DNA from: Trueperaceae bacterium
GTDB taxonomy: Bacteria; Deinococcota; Deinococci; Deinococcales; Trueperaceae
Direction of reading: 5' to 3'
Assembly (NCBI GenBank): GCA_011390455.1
Contig: JAABSI010000045.1
Coordinates: forward strand, 1 to 23,561
DNA length: 23,561 nucleotides
Shown one piece after another: positions 8,373-16,646 of the stretch (positions within the stretch are counted from its first letter, which is position 1; each line of letters starts with the position of its first letter). The translations under genes and the position numbers were made by a program. The notes below the pieces were generated by a model. That model saw only the letters and a program-made list of their open reading frames with translations, ran no database searches and was not told the DNA's origin.

Positions 8373-8992
8373 GCGACCCGGGCAAGCTGATCCTGGCGCT
8401 CCCCAAGGGGCGCGTGAAGGACGAGAGCCTGGCGGCCTTCCGGGCGGCCGGGCTGACGCTGGCCGACGGCAGCGGCGACCGCGCCCTGCGCTACGACGCG
8501 GGCGACGCGGTGGTGATCGAGATGCGCAACGCCGACGTTCCCACCTACGTGGAGCTGGGCGTCGCCGACGCCGGGGTGGTGGGCAAGGACGTCCTGCTCG
8601 AGGCGGGCGCCCGGCTCGTCGAGCCGGTCGACCTCGGCTTCGCCGCCTGCCGCCTGTCGCTGATCCGACCGCGCGGCGCCCGCGGCACCGTCGAACGGGT
8701 GGCCAGCAAGTACCCGCGGCTGACCGGCGCCTATCTGCGGCGGGTCGGCAGCGGCGCCGAGGTGGTCAAGCTGAGCGGCAACGTCGAGCTCGCGTGCCTG
8801 ACCGGGCTCGCCGATGCGGTGGTCGACGTGGTGCAGACCGGCGCGACGCTCGCGGCGAACGACCTCGAGGAGGTCGACGTGCTGCTGCGCTCCACCGCGC
8901 GCTTCGTGGTGAATCGGGCGTCGCTCAAGCTCAAGGGCGACTCGTTGCGCGCCCTGATCGAAGCGCTGCGGACCCTGCCCGACGCCTACTGA
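8369..8992 (+). CDS. hisG: ATP phosphoribosyltransferase, short form
   Basis: A 207-residue catalytic subunit that condenses ATP and PRPP in the first, committed step of histidine synthesis. The length is that of the HisGS class, which lacks the C-terminal allosteric domain of the roughly 300-residue enzymes and needs HisZ, encoded immediately upstream with an ATGA overlap. The N-terminus [12 protein letters not shown] (9-20), [13 protein letters not shown] (64-76), and the PRPP-binding region [14 protein letters not shown] (151-164) are present. It is the last gene of the proB-led chain. Its 3' end overlaps the convergent DinB-like gene by 7 bp, leaving no room for a conventional terminator between them. 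The other his genes are elsewhere. Confidence 0.96.
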   Translation: MSDPGKLILALPKGRVKDESLAAFRAAGLTLADGSGDRALRYDAGDAVVIEMRNADVPTYVELGVADAGVVGKDVLLEAGARLVEPVDLGFAACRLSLIRPRGARGTVERVASKYPRLTGAYLRRVGSGAEVVKLSGNVELACLTGLADAVVDVVQTGATLAANDLEEVDVLLRSTARFVVNRASLKLKGDSLRALIEALRTLPDAY

Positions 8993-9468
8993 GCCGCGCC
9001 CCCCGCCGGTCCGTCCCCGTCCAGCTCGGCCATCTCGACCTGCCAGTAGACGCGCCGCGCCACCGGCGCCCCCGCCATCCGGCGCATCATCACCAGCTGC
9101 CCGACGTGGGTGGCCGCGTCCACGAGCGGCCCTTGCAGCACCTGGTGGGCGCCGATCGTGCCCGAGGGCTGGGGCTGCGCGCGCAGCAGCGCGTCGAGGG
9201 CGCGCAGGTCGCGCGACCAGCCCTGGACCTCGTGGTACCAGTCGAGCGGTTCCGCCTCGGCGACCTCGGCGCCCGTCCACTGCGCCGCCGCGAAGCGCAC
9301 GAGGAGCCGCAGGTGGCGGACCAGCGCCAACGGGGTGCGGACGCCACTGCCGGCGTCGAACGCGGCGAAGCCCGCCGGGGCATCCGCCACGGCGTGCTCG
9401 AAGCGGTCGGCGAGGGTGACCAGCACGTGGCGCAGGGCATCGGTCGCGGTGGAGAGCGGAGCGGGCAC
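8986..9468 (-). CDS. DinB-like four-helix protein
   Basis: A 160-residue protein with a GTG start at 9468 preceded by GGAGG at 7 nt spacing. The sequence reads as a helical bundle, with [12 protein letters not shown] (49-60), WYHEVQGW (77-84), and [23 protein letters not shown] (111-133), where the HVGQL segment resembles the last conserved helix of DinB/YfiT-type proteins. His52 and His121 could be metal ligands, but the full three-histidine set is not obvious, so an enzymatic role (thiol transferase type) is uncertain. It lies 25 bp downstream of corA on the same strand, with its own ribosome site, and is probably the last gene of the DUF432-like/MscS/CorA operon. It overlaps hisG tail to tail. 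Confidence 0.65.
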   Translation of the reverse strand: MPAPLSTATDALRHVLVTLADRFEHAVADAPAGFAAFDAGSGVRTPLALVRHLRLLVRFAAAQWTGAEVAEAEPLDWYHEVQGWSRDLRALDALLRAQPQPSGTIGAHQVLQGPLVDAATHVGQLVMMRRMAGAPVARRVYWQVEMAELDGDGPAGGAAQ

Positions 9469-9493
9469 GGTGGGACCTCCAGGTCGTCGCGCG

Positions 9494-10615
9494 TCAGAGG
9501 AAGCGGCGGCGCCGCATCCAGAAGAGCATGCCGGCGGTCACCAGGACCATCGACCCCCAGACCGCCGCGTAGCCCCAGCGCCAGGCGATCTCGGGCATGT
9601 TCCAGAAGTTCATCCCGTACACGCCCGCGATGAAGGTGATCGGCATGAACACCGCGGTGAAGACCGTCAGCACCCGAACGACCTCGCCGGTGCGGTTCGC
9701 CACGCTGGCGGCGTAGGTCTCCTGCAGGCTGCCGGCGATCTCGCGGAGCACGTCGGTGGCGTCGAGCACGTGCGCCGCGTGGTCGTAGACGTCGCGCAGG
9801 TCGGTGAGGACGTCCGCGCCCAGCTCCGCGGGCGCGTCGCGGCGCAGCGCGGCCAGCAGTTCGCGGGTCGGCGACGCGACGCGCCGCAGGTGCGCGAGCT
9901 CGCGCTTGAGCTGCACCAGCTGCTCGAGCACCTTGGGGGTCGTGGCGTCGAGCACCCGGTCCTCGAGCCGCTCGAGCTCGTCGGACAGCGCCTCGAGCGC
10001 GACGAACCCCTGGTCGACGATGCCGTCGAGCAGGGCGTACAGGAGGTAGCCGGCGCCTCCGGATCGCAGCCGGCCGTGGCCGCGGCGCACGCGCTCGCGC
10101 ACCGCCTCGAAGCGCTCGCTCGGCCGCTCCTGGAAGGTGACCACCAGCGCGCCCCGCACGACGACCGAGACCTGTTCGTCGCGCAGCGCCGGCGCCACCC
10201 CGTCCACCGCCGGGGCGACGGAGAGCGTGCGCGCCGCGACGTAGAGGTAGCCGTCGAAGGGTTCGGCCTTGGGGCGCTGGCCGACGTGGGCGAGGTCCTC
10301 GAGCGTCAGCGGGTGCAACCCGAGTGCCGACCCGAGCGCGCGCAGCGCGTCGAGGTCGTGCACGCCGCCGACGTCCACCCAGGTGACCCGTCCGGCGGGC
10401 TGCAGCGCGGTGGCCTCGATCGCGGCGATCGCCACCGACAGCGGGGCGTCGAGCCGCTCGTCGAAGCCGTCGGCATCGTAGACGGTGACGTGCGCCTTGA
10501 CCTCATCGTGGCGCTCGATGCCGGTGTAGACCAGCGCGCCCGGTTCCAGGCCGGCTTTGCGGGCGGTGGGGGCGAGCGGCGCGCGGACGCGGCGCGGGCC
10601 GCGGCGGCGGCTCAC
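9494..10615 (-). CDS. corA: CorA-family magnesium/cobalt transporter
   Basis: A 373-residue inner-membrane channel for divalent cations, mainly Mg2+. It has a large soluble N-terminal domain, long helices (about 215-300) and two C-terminal membrane helices. The signature YGMN (GMN at 334-336) closes the first membrane helix, which begins around TVFTAVFMPITFIAGV, and is followed by the acidic-aromatic loop FWNMPE. The protein ends with a basic WMRRRRFL tail, as is usual in the family. The start is a GTG that overlaps the stop of the mscS gene (GTGA), so its translation is coupled to the mechanosensitive channel. Substrate choice between Mg2+, Co2+ and Zn2+ (ZntB-like proteins also carry GMN or GIN) is not decided by sequence alone. 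Confidence 0.92.
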   Translation of the reverse strand: MSRRRGPRRVRAPLAPTARKAGLEPGALVYTGIERHDEVKAHVTVYDADGFDERLDAPLSVAIAAIEATALQPAGRVTWVDVGGVHDLDALRALGSALGLHPLTLEDLAHVGQRPKAEPFDGYLYVAARTLSVAPAVDGVAPALRDEQVSVVVRGALVVTFQERPSERFEAVRERVRRGHGRLRSGGAGYLLYALLDGIVDQGFVALEALSDELERLEDRVLDATTPKVLEQLVQLKRELAHLRRVASPTRELLAALRRDAPAELGADVLTDLRDVYDHAAHVLDATDVLREIAGSLQETYAASVANRTGEVVRVLTVFTAVFMPITFIAGVYGMNFWNMPEIAWRWGYAAVWGSMVLVTAGMLFWMRRRRFL

Positions 10616-11559
10616 GAGGGCCGCGCGCCGAGCGCGCCGCCCCCGTCCTCGCCGGCCTGCACCTCAGCCGCGGGTGCGCCGGTCCCATCCGCGCCCGCGC
10701 CGGGCGATCCGTCTCCGGAGGCGACGAGCCGCACCGAGAGCGGCGTAGCGCCCGGCTGCAGCGTCCGCTGCGGGAACGGGATCTCGATCCCGGCGGCGTC
10801 GAACGCTTCCTTCACCTCCTGGGTGATCATGTTGCGCAGCGTCAGCCAGTGTTCGCTCTTGGCCCACACGGCGAGCGTGTAGTCGATCGACGAGGCGCCG
10901 AAGCCCTGCGAGATCAGCAGGGGTGCGGGCTCGTCGAGGCACAGCGGGTTGGCGTGCGCGGTCTCGAGCAGCGTCTTCTGCACGAGTCCGAGGTCGGAGT
11001 CGTAGCCCACCCCGACGGCCAGGTCGAAGCGGCGGACGGGGAAGCGGGTGAGGCTGACGATCTCGCTCTTGACCATCGTCTCGTTGGGGATGCGCACGAG
11101 CAGGTTGTCGAAGGTGCGCAGCTTGGTGGAGAGCAGGTCGACCGAGATCACCTCGCCGGTGCGACCGCCGACGGTGACCACGTCGCCGGGTTGCACGGCG
11201 CGCTCCAGGATCAGGAACAGCCCCGAGATCAGGTTCGAGGCCGACGTCTGGGAGGCGAAGCCCACCGCGACCGTCACGATCCCGGCGGCGCCGAGCAGGA
11301 CCGTGAAGTCGAACCCGAACTGCCGCATCGCGGAGATCGCGAACAGCGTGAGCACCGTGTAGGACGCGATCCGAGAGAGCAGCAGCCGCTGCCCGGTCTC
11401 GAGCGTGGTCAGCGATCGCTGCACCCCGAAGCGCACGATGCGCGCCAGGACCGCGCCGACGATCAGGTAGATCGCGGCCCGCGCGATCGACCACCACAGC
11501 GCGGGGTCGGCGAGCACCGCCAGGAAGGCGAAGGTCTCGAGGCCGGGATCGTCGGTCAT
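10612..11559 (-). CDS. MscS-family small-conductance mechanosensitive channel
   Basis: A 315-residue membrane channel that opens under membrane tension and releases solutes on hypo-osmotic shock. The ATG at 11559 is chosen because it forms ATGA with the stop of the upstream gene. The first hydrophobic helix is around 23-42, the second about 63-82. The pore helix TM3 runs about 87-118 with the Gly/Ala packing pattern GAAGIVTVAVGFASQTSASN, then ERAVQPGDVVTVGGRTGEV (119-137), the start of the beta domain. RIPNE (156-160) is typical of MscS. The C-terminal 40 residues are Gly/Ala-rich and probably disordered. It is the middle gene of an overlapping trio (DUF432-like, MscS, CorA), suggesting joint handling of osmotic and Mg2+ stress. 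Confidence 0.93.
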   Translation of the reverse strand: MTDDPGLETFAFLAVLADPALWWSIARAAIYLIVGAVLARIVRFGVQRSLTTLETGQRLLLSRIASYTVLTLFAISAMRQFGFDFTVLLGAAGIVTVAVGFASQTSASNLISGLFLILERAVQPGDVVTVGGRTGEVISVDLLSTKLRTFDNLLVRIPNETMVKSEIVSLTRFPVRRFDLAVGVGYDSDLGLVQKTLLETAHANPLCLDEPAPLLISQGFGASSIDYTLAVWAKSEHWLTLRNMITQEVKEAFDAAGIEIPFPQRTLQPGATPLSVRLVASGDGSPGAGADGTGAPAAEVQAGEDGGGALGARPS

Positions 11560-12494
11560 CGGGCGTCCACCTTGAAGAGCCGGCTCACGGTGCGGCTGAG
11601 GGTCTGGCCCAGCGTGGGCGCGGTGCGCGCTTCGGCGAGGAGCTCGCCGCCCGTGGGCGCCGACGGTTGCGGCTCCACGGTCGTGTCCTCGTCGGGCTCG
11701 CGGACGAAGCGCACGCCGTCGGTCCAGAGCCGGCCATCCGGGGCGACGTGCAGCGCCAGGAACGGCATGGGCACCGCGATGCGGACGAGGTCGAGCGCGG
11801 TGGCCGCCCGGTTCTCGACGGTGACGGCGGTGACCGCACGGTGCGGGCGCAGCGGCAGGTCGGCGATCTCGGTGCGCGCCGCGGTGCGCACGGCGTAGCA
11901 GAGCTCCCCCTCGCGGGTGTTGGGGCCGAGCCAGGTGTCGGTCGGCCGGGCGGTCGGGAGTTCGGCGACCACCGCCAGGTCGGTGGAGGGTGCGCGGCCG
12001 CGGCGGGTGCGCCGGACCTCGAACTTGATCGCCATCCACACCGGCGTGCTCGCGTACAGCGTCACCGTCTCGCCCGGCGGCACCATCAGCGGCGTCTCCG
12101 GCCGCACGACGACCGGTCGATCGGCCAGGCGCGGGCGCACGTGCAGCGTGTCGGGCGTCTCGGCGAAGCTGAAGCGCAGGGTCGGCGGCCCCTCGGGCGC
12201 GTCGTCGGTCACGGGCTGCACCCGCTCGGCCACGACCGCGTAGGGATCGGGCCCGGTTTCGTGCCAGACCCGCCAATCGGACCTGAGTCGCTCCGCGAGC
12301 ACGGTGCTGGGGCCGGCACGCCAGCGGGCGACGCCGCCGTGGCCGAGGCTGACCTCACCCCACCAGCGCGGGTCGAGGGGTTCGGCGGCGGTCGGCTCGG
12401 GCGGTGGCGGGTCGACGACCGGCACCTCGACGGTCTCGAGATGGGGTCCTCCCGCTTCTTGGGGGGCGTCGGACTCCGGGGCGGTGTCGGACAT
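11556..12494 (-). CDS. DUF432-like soluble protein coupled to MscS
   Basis: A 312-residue protein with no membrane helix or signal peptide. I start at the ATG at 12494, since a TACCCT -10 box ends 6 nt before it; the longer frame adds only an Arg-rich stretch running into the promoter. The first 60 residues are acidic and Pro-rich. The rest is beta-rich, with WWGEVSLGHGG, VVVRPETPLMVPPGETVTLYASTPVWMAIKFEV and a later VPMPFLALHV. That pattern (proline-flanked strand, PG-E-V-LY, then PVW) resembles DUF432, a family known mainly from archaea. The stop overlaps the mscS start (ATGA), so a role tied to the channel is plausible. The family call is from memory of motif style. Confidence 0.6.
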   Translation of the reverse strand: MSDTAPESDAPQEAGGPHLETVEVPVVDPPPPEPTAAEPLDPRWWGEVSLGHGGVARWRAGPSTVLAERLRSDWRVWHETGPDPYAVVAERVQPVTDDAPEGPPTLRFSFAETPDTLHVRPRLADRPVVVRPETPLMVPPGETVTLYASTPVWMAIKFEVRRTRRGRAPSTDLAVVAELPTARPTDTWLGPNTREGELCYAVRTAARTEIADLPLRPHRAVTAVTVENRAATALDLVRIAVPMPFLALHVAPDGRLWTDGVRFVREPDEDTTVEPQPSAPTGGELLAEARTAPTLGQTLSRTVSRLFKVDAR

Positions 12495-12500
12495 GCCGCC

Positions 12501-12506
12501 AGGGTA
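12501..12506 (-). promoter_or_regulatory. -10 box TACCCT for the DUF432-like/MscS/CorA operon, leaderless type
   Basis: TACCCT on the minus strand, within GGTACCCT, ends 6 nt before the ATG at 12494. The same GGTACCCT octamer precedes recQ. No Shine-Dalgarno sequence is present. Confidence 0.6.
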
Positions 12507-12542
12507 CCAGCGGCGGAGCCACCGACGGCGCGTGCGCCGCCG

Positions 12543-12548
12543 TACGAT
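12543..12548 (+). promoter_or_regulatory. -10 box TACGAT for the M24 peptidase gene, leaderless type
   Basis: TACGAT ends 7 nt before the ATG at 12556. It overlaps an in-frame ATG three codons upstream (12547), which argues for the downstream start. The divergent TACCCT box lies about 40 bp away. Confidence 0.55.
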
Positions 12549-12555
12549 GCGCCGC

Positions 12556-13719
12556 ATGGATTGGCTCCCGGTCGCCCAAGCCGCCCTCCGTGCCCACGGG
12601 CTCGCCGCCTGGTGGATCTACGACTTCCGCGGCACCAACCCGGTCGCTGCGCGCTTCTTCGGCATGCCGGACGCGCACTTCAGCCGGCGCGTCGTGCTCG
12701 CGGTCCCCGCCGAGGGGACGCCCGTCTTCCTGGCGCACGCCATCGAGCGCGGCGCCGCGGTGCGCGGCCCTTGGCCGGTGCGGACCTACGCCGACCGGCA
12801 GGGGCTGCGCGACGCGCTCGCGGCGCTGAACCCGGGGGGGCCGGTCGCGATCGAGTACTCGCCCGAGGCCGACCTGCCGTACGTGTCGCACGTCGACGCC
12901 GGCACGGTGGAGCTGCTGCGCGCCCTCGGCGTCGACGTGCGCTCCTCGGCCGACGTACTGCAGGCCTTCGCGACCTGGACGCCCGCGCAGGTGGCCGCGC
13001 ACGAGCGGGCGGCCGAAGCGGTGATGGCCGTGGCGCACGGCGCCTTCGACGAGATCCGGCGCCTCCGGGCCGCCGGCGCCGAGGTCCGCGAGGCCGGCGT
13101 GCAGGCCTGGATCGCCGCGCGCTTCGCCGAGCGCGGGCTGGTGACCGGCCACGACGCGATCGTCGGCTTCGGCCCCAACGCCGGCGACCCGCACTACGCG
13201 CCGGTCGCCGGCAGCGACCGCGCCCTGGCCGAGGGCGAGGTCGTGCTGATCGACCTCTGGGCCAAGGAGGACCGCCCCGACGCCCCCTTCGCCGACGTCA
13301 CCTGGATGGGCACCTGCGGGGCGCCGACGCCCGAGGTGCTGCGCGCCTGGACCGCCGTGCGCGACGCGCGCGACCTGGCCGTGCAGGTCATCGCGGACGC
13401 GTACACCGCGGGCGACCCGCCGCGCGGCTGGGAGGTCGACCGCGCCGTGCGCGACCACCTGACCGCGGCCGGGTACGGCGAGGCGTTCGTGCACCGCACC
13501 GGCCACAGCCTCGGGATGGCGATGACGCACGGGGAGGCCGCCCACCTCGACGACTTCGAGACCAAGGACGTGCGCCGGCTCACGCCCGGCTTCGGGGTCA
13601 CCGTCGAGCCCGGCGTCTACCTGCCGACCTTCGGGGTGCGCAGCGAGCTCGACCTGATCCTCGAGGCGGACGGCCCGCGCGTGACCACCGGGGTGCAGAC
13701 CGAACTGGAGCGGGTGTGA
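12556..13719 (+). CDS. M24 metallopeptidase, Xaa-Pro dipeptidase/aminopeptidase type
   Basis: A 387-residue cytosolic peptidase of the pita-bread fold. The N-terminal creatinase-like domain spans about 1-140 and the catalytic domain about 145-385. The five dinuclear-metal ligands are all present: Asp233 (VLIDLWA), Asp247 (FADVTW), His317 (HRTGHSLG), Glu351 (TVEPGVY) and Glu364 (RSELDLIL). Family members cleave peptide bonds next to proline; whether this one is a dipeptidase (PepQ-like) or an aminopeptidase (PepP-like) is not clear from sequence. It is probably leaderless (TACGAT box). Its stop TGA lies inside GTGA, the start of a PfkB kinase gene, so the two are translationally coupled. Confidence 0.92.
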   Translation: MDWLPVAQAALRAHGLAAWWIYDFRGTNPVAARFFGMPDAHFSRRVVLAVPAEGTPVFLAHAIERGAAVRGPWPVRTYADRQGLRDALAALNPGGPVAIEYSPEADLPYVSHVDAGTVELLRALGVDVRSSADVLQAFATWTPAQVAAHERAAEAVMAVAHGAFDEIRRLRAAGAEVREAGVQAWIAARFAERGLVTGHDAIVGFGPNAGDPHYAPVAGSDRALAEGEVVLIDLWAKEDRPDAPFADVTWMGTCGAPTPEVLRAWTAVRDARDLAVQVIADAYTAGDPPRGWEVDRAVRDHLTAAGYGEAFVHRTGHSLGMAMTHGEAAHLDDFETKDVRRLTPGFGVTVEPGVYLPTFGVRSELDLILEADGPRVTTGVQTELERV

Positions 13720-14723
13720 GCGACGATCCGATCATGCCGGTGGGCGCGACCGCCGCGGTGCATCCGGGCGCGGCGCTCGACGGCGGCGGCCGGCGACCCT
13801 TGGTGGTGGTGGGCGACGTGGTGTGGGACGTGCTCATCCGCACGAACGCCAAGCTGCAGCGCGGTGGCGACACGTACGGCGAGGTGGAACTCGCCCCGGG
13901 CGGCAGCGCCGCGAACGCCGCCGTGTGGGCGCGGCGCTGCGGCTTGCCGACGGCCTTCGTGGGCAAGGTGGGGCGCGACCGCTTCGGGGCGCTGGCCGAG
14001 GCCGACCTGGCCGACGAGGGCGTCGAGGCCTACCTGGTGCGCACCGACGCGCACTTGACCGGGACCGTCGCGGTGTGGATCGACGACGAGGGGCAGCGCT
14101 CGATGGTGTCGGGCAAGGGGGCCGACCACATGCTCTTCCCCCAGGAGCTGCCGCGCGCCTTCGTCGAGAGCGCCCGGCACGTGCACCTCTCCGCCTGGTC
14201 GTTCTTCGACGACCCACCGCGGACCGCGGCGCGGCGCGCGGCGCAGTTGGCCAAGGCGACCGGCGCCACGCTCTCGTTCGATCCCGGCTCGTTCCAGATG
14301 ATCGAGGCGATCGGGTTGGACGCCTTCCTGCAGGTCTCCGCCGACCTGGGCATCGACGTCGTGTTCCCCAACTACGACGAAGGGCGCTCCCTCACCGGCA
14401 AGGACGACCCGCACGCCATCGCCGAGGCGGTGGCGGCGCAGTACCCGGGCGTGCTCGTCGCCCTCAAGCTCGACGAGGACGGCGCGCTGGTGCGTGAGCG
14501 CGATGGCCGGGTCACCGAGATCGCGCCCGAGAGCAATCGGCTGGTCGACGCCACCGGCGCCGGCGACGCCTTCGCGGGCGCCTTCTTGAGCCGCTGGCTG
14601 GCCGGCTCCGACGCGGCCGACGCGGCGCGCTTCGCGGTTCGGGTGTCGGAATGGGTGATCGAGCAGGTCGGGGCGCGGGCGCCGCTGGACGAGCGGTTGC
14701 AGGCGGTGCTGGGGCGGGGTTAG
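13716..14723 (+). CDS. PfkB/ribokinase-family carbohydrate kinase
   Basis: A 335-residue kinase. The GTG at 13716 forms GTGA with the upstream stop; an ATG six codons later is the alternative. The PfkB fold begins at LVVVGDVVWDVLI (29-41). Signature 1 is PGGSAANAAVWARR (61-74), followed by FVGKVGRDRFG (81-91). Signature 2 is DATGAGDAFAGAF (278-290), with GAGD at 281-284 forming the anion hole and Asp284 the catalytic base. Relatives phosphorylate ribose, fructose, 2-keto-3-deoxygluconate, adenosine and others. The sugar cannot be named here. Its gene is coupled to a proline-specific peptidase, an odd pairing without a clear shared pathway, and no sugar transporter is nearby. It is convergent with ribBA. 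Confidence 0.9.
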   Translation: MSDDPIMPVGATAAVHPGAALDGGGRRPLVVVGDVVWDVLIRTNAKLQRGGDTYGEVELAPGGSAANAAVWARRCGLPTAFVGKVGRDRFGALAEADLADEGVEAYLVRTDAHLTGTVAVWIDDEGQRSMVSGKGADHMLFPQELPRAFVESARHVHLSAWSFFDDPPRTAARRAAQLAKATGATLSFDPGSFQMIEAIGLDAFLQVSADLGIDVVFPNYDEGRSLTGKDDPHAIAEAVAAQYPGVLVALKLDEDGALVRERDGRVTEIAPESNRLVDATGAGDAFAGAFLSRWLAGSDAADAARFAVRVSEWVIEQVGARAPLDERLQAVLGRG

Positions 14724-14732
14724 GCAGCCGCC

Positions 14733-14799
14733 GCGGTCGCGAAGCGACCGCAACGGCCCGCAGCCGTGGGGGCGAAGCCCCCCGGCGTCCGCGGGACGC
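14733..14799. terminator. Three tandem small hairpins filling the convergent gap
   Basis: Hairpin 1: GCGGTCGC / GCGACCGC (14733-14740 with 14744-14751), loop GAA. Hairpin 2: GGGGGC / GCCCCC (14768-14773 with 14777-14782), loop GAA. Hairpin 3: GCGTCC / GGACGC (14785-14790 with 14794-14799), loop GCG. The first two contain GCGAAGC or GGCGAAGCC, which forms unusually stable mini-hairpins. There are no T-runs. Their place between converging genes suggests bidirectional termination or 3'-end protection. Confidence 0.65.
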
Positions 14800-16002
14800 T
14801 TAGTCCTCGAAATGCCCCAGCTTCGCCCGCTTGGTCGCCAGGTACGCCTCGTTGTAGGGGTTCTCGCCCGCGTGCAGCGGCACCCGTTCGACGACCTCCA
14901 TGCCGAAGCCCTCCAAGCCCACGACCTTGCGCGGGTTGTTCGTCAGCAGCCGCAGCCGCTTGACCCCCAAGTCGGCGAGGACCTGCGCGCCCACGCCGTA
15001 GTCGCGCAGGTCGGCGGCGAAGCCGAGTTGCTCGTTCGCCTCGACGGTGTCGGCGCCGGCGTCTTGCAGCGCGTAGGCGCGCAGCTTGTTCAGCAGCCCG
15101 ATGCCGCGCCCCTCCTGGCGCAGGTAGACGAGCACGCCGCGGCCGGCGTCCGCGATCGCCTTGAGGGCGGCGTCGCGCTGGAAGCCGCAGTCGCAGCGCA
15201 GGCTGTGCAGCGCATCCCCGGTCAGGCACTCGCTGTGCATCCGGACGAGCGCCGGCTCGCCGTCGGCGACGTCGCCGAGCACCATCGCCACGTGTTCGGT
15301 GCCGTGCAGCGCGTCGCGGTACCCGATGACGCGGAACTCGGCCCAGGGCGTCGGCAGCTTAGCTTCGGCGACGCGCTCGACGAAGCCGTCGCGCTCGAGC
15401 CGGTAGGCGATCAGGTCGGCGATCGCGCCCACCTTGAGGCCGTGCTCGGCGGCGAAGGCGCGCAGCGCCGGCAGCCGCATCATGGTGCCGTCGTCGTGCA
15501 TCACCTCGCTGATGGCGGCGACCGGGCCGACGCCGGCGAGGCGGCAGAGGTCGACCCCGGCCTCCGTGTGGCCGGCGCGCCGCAGCACCCCGCCGTCGCG
15601 GGCGCGCAGCGGGAAGACGTGGCCGGGGCGCGCGAGGTCGGCGGCGCTCGAGGTCGGGTCGGCGACGACCCGGATCGTCCGGGCTCGGTCGGCCGCCGAG
15701 ATGCCGGTCGAGACGCCCTCGGTCGCCTCGATGGTCACGGTGAAGGCGGTCTCGCGGTGCGCGGTGTTGTGCGCGACCATCGGCGGGAGGTCGAGGCGGT
15801 CGGCGACCTCGTTCGGCATCGCGACGCAGACGATGCCGCCCGTGTGGCGGATCGTGAAGGCGAGCAACTCGGGCGTGGCGTGCTCGGCGGCGAAGACGAG
15901 GTCGCCCTCGTTCTCGCGGTCGGCGTCGTCGACCAGGACGATCGCGCGGCCGGCGCGCAGCTCCGCGAGCAGCTCCGGAACGGTGGCCAGGGCGGCGCTC
16001 AT
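14800..16002 (-). CDS. ribBA: Bifunctional DHBP synthase / GTP cyclohydrolase II
   Basis: A 400-residue fusion supplying both precursors of riboflavin. Residues 1 to about 200 are 3,4-dihydroxy-2-butanone-4-phosphate synthase, with [10 protein letters not shown] (25-34), RPGHVFPL (125-132) and RRAGHTEA (141-148). Residues about 205-400 are GTP cyclohydrolase II, with zinc ligands Cys259, Cys270 and Cys272 (SECLTGD...LRCDC), RQEGRGIGL (295-303) and LLTNNPRK (352-359). All key residues are present in both halves, so both activities should be intact. The ATG overlaps the ribE stop (ATGA). It is the last gene of the FMN-riboswitch operon; ribH, which often follows, is missing, so lumazine synthase must be encoded elsewhere. 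Confidence 0.97.
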   Translation of the reverse strand: MSAALATVPELLAELRAGRAIVLVDDADRENEGDLVFAAEHATPELLAFTIRHTGGIVCVAMPNEVADRLDLPPMVAHNTAHRETAFTVTIEATEGVSTGISAADRARTIRVVADPTSSAADLARPGHVFPLRARDGGVLRRAGHTEAGVDLCRLAGVGPVAAISEVMHDDGTMMRLPALRAFAAEHGLKVGAIADLIAYRLERDGFVERVAEAKLPTPWAEFRVIGYRDALHGTEHVAMVLGDVADGEPALVRMHSECLTGDALHSLRCDCGFQRDAALKAIADAGRGVLVYLRQEGRGIGLLNKLRAYALQDAGADTVEANEQLGFAADLRDYGVGAQVLADLGVKRLRLLTNNPRKVVGLEGFGMEVVERVPLHAGENPYNEAYLATKRAKLGHFED

Positions 16003-16646
16003 CGGGGGCCGCCCTGGGGCGTCGGCACCGCGCCGAGCGCCAGCAGCCGCTCGACGTGCTTCGCGAGCACGTCGGCCTCGAGGTTGACCGCGTCGCCGGG
16101 CTTCAGGTCGCCCAGGGTGGTCACCTGGAGCGTGTGCGGGATGAGCCAGAGGGTGAAGGTCGCCGCGCCCAGGTCGTCGCGGTTGCCCGCCGGGCCGCCC
16201 ACGTCGACCACCGTCAGCGAGACGCCGTCGACGGTGAGGCTCCCCTTGGGGATGAACCAGCGCGCGAAGTCGTCGGGCGCCTGCACCGTCACCACGTGCG
16301 CCCCCGGTTGGGCGTCGATGGCCAGCACGGTGCCGGTGCCGCCGACGTGGCCGGTGACCACGTGGCCGCCGAAGCGGCCGTCGGCGGCCAGCGCGCGCTC
16401 GAGGTTGAGCGAGGCGCCTTCGCGCCAGCGCGGCGCGGTCTTGGCGACGGTCTCGAGCGAGAGCTCGACCTCGAAGGCGCGGTCGTCGTGGGCCACGACG
16501 GTGAGGCAGCAGCCGCCGCAGGCGATCGAGTCGCCGATCTGAAGGCCGTCCAGGACGCGTTCGGCCTCGACGCGCACCCGCAGGTCGCCCCCGCGGCGCT
16601 CGGCCCAGGCCACGCGACCGATCTCTTCGACGATTCCGGTGAACAT
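15999..16646 (-). CDS. ribE: Riboflavin synthase alpha subunit
   Basis: A 215-residue enzyme that dismutates two 6,7-dimethyl-8-ribityllumazine molecules into riboflavin. It has the characteristic N-terminus [10 protein letters not shown] (1-10) and two lumazine-binding repeats. The first contains [11 protein letters not shown], the second starts near [11 protein letters not shown] and contains [12 protein letters not shown]. The start ATG at 16646 shares one base with the ribD stop (TGATG) and is preceded by GGAGG at 7 nt spacing, so it can be both coupled and independently initiated. Its own stop overlaps the ribBA start. Length is normal for the family (about 200-220). Confidence 0.96.
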   Translation of the reverse strand: MFTGIVEEIGRVAWAERRGGDLRVRVEAERVLDGLQIGDSIACGGCCLTVVAHDDRAFEVELSLETVAKTAPRWREGASLNLERALAADGRFGGHVVTGHVGGTGTVLAIDAQPGAHVVTVQAPDDFARWFIPKGSLTVDGVSLTVVDVGGPAGNRDDLGAATFTLWLIPHTLQVTTLGDLKPGDAVNLEADVLAKHVERLLALGAVPTPQGGPR

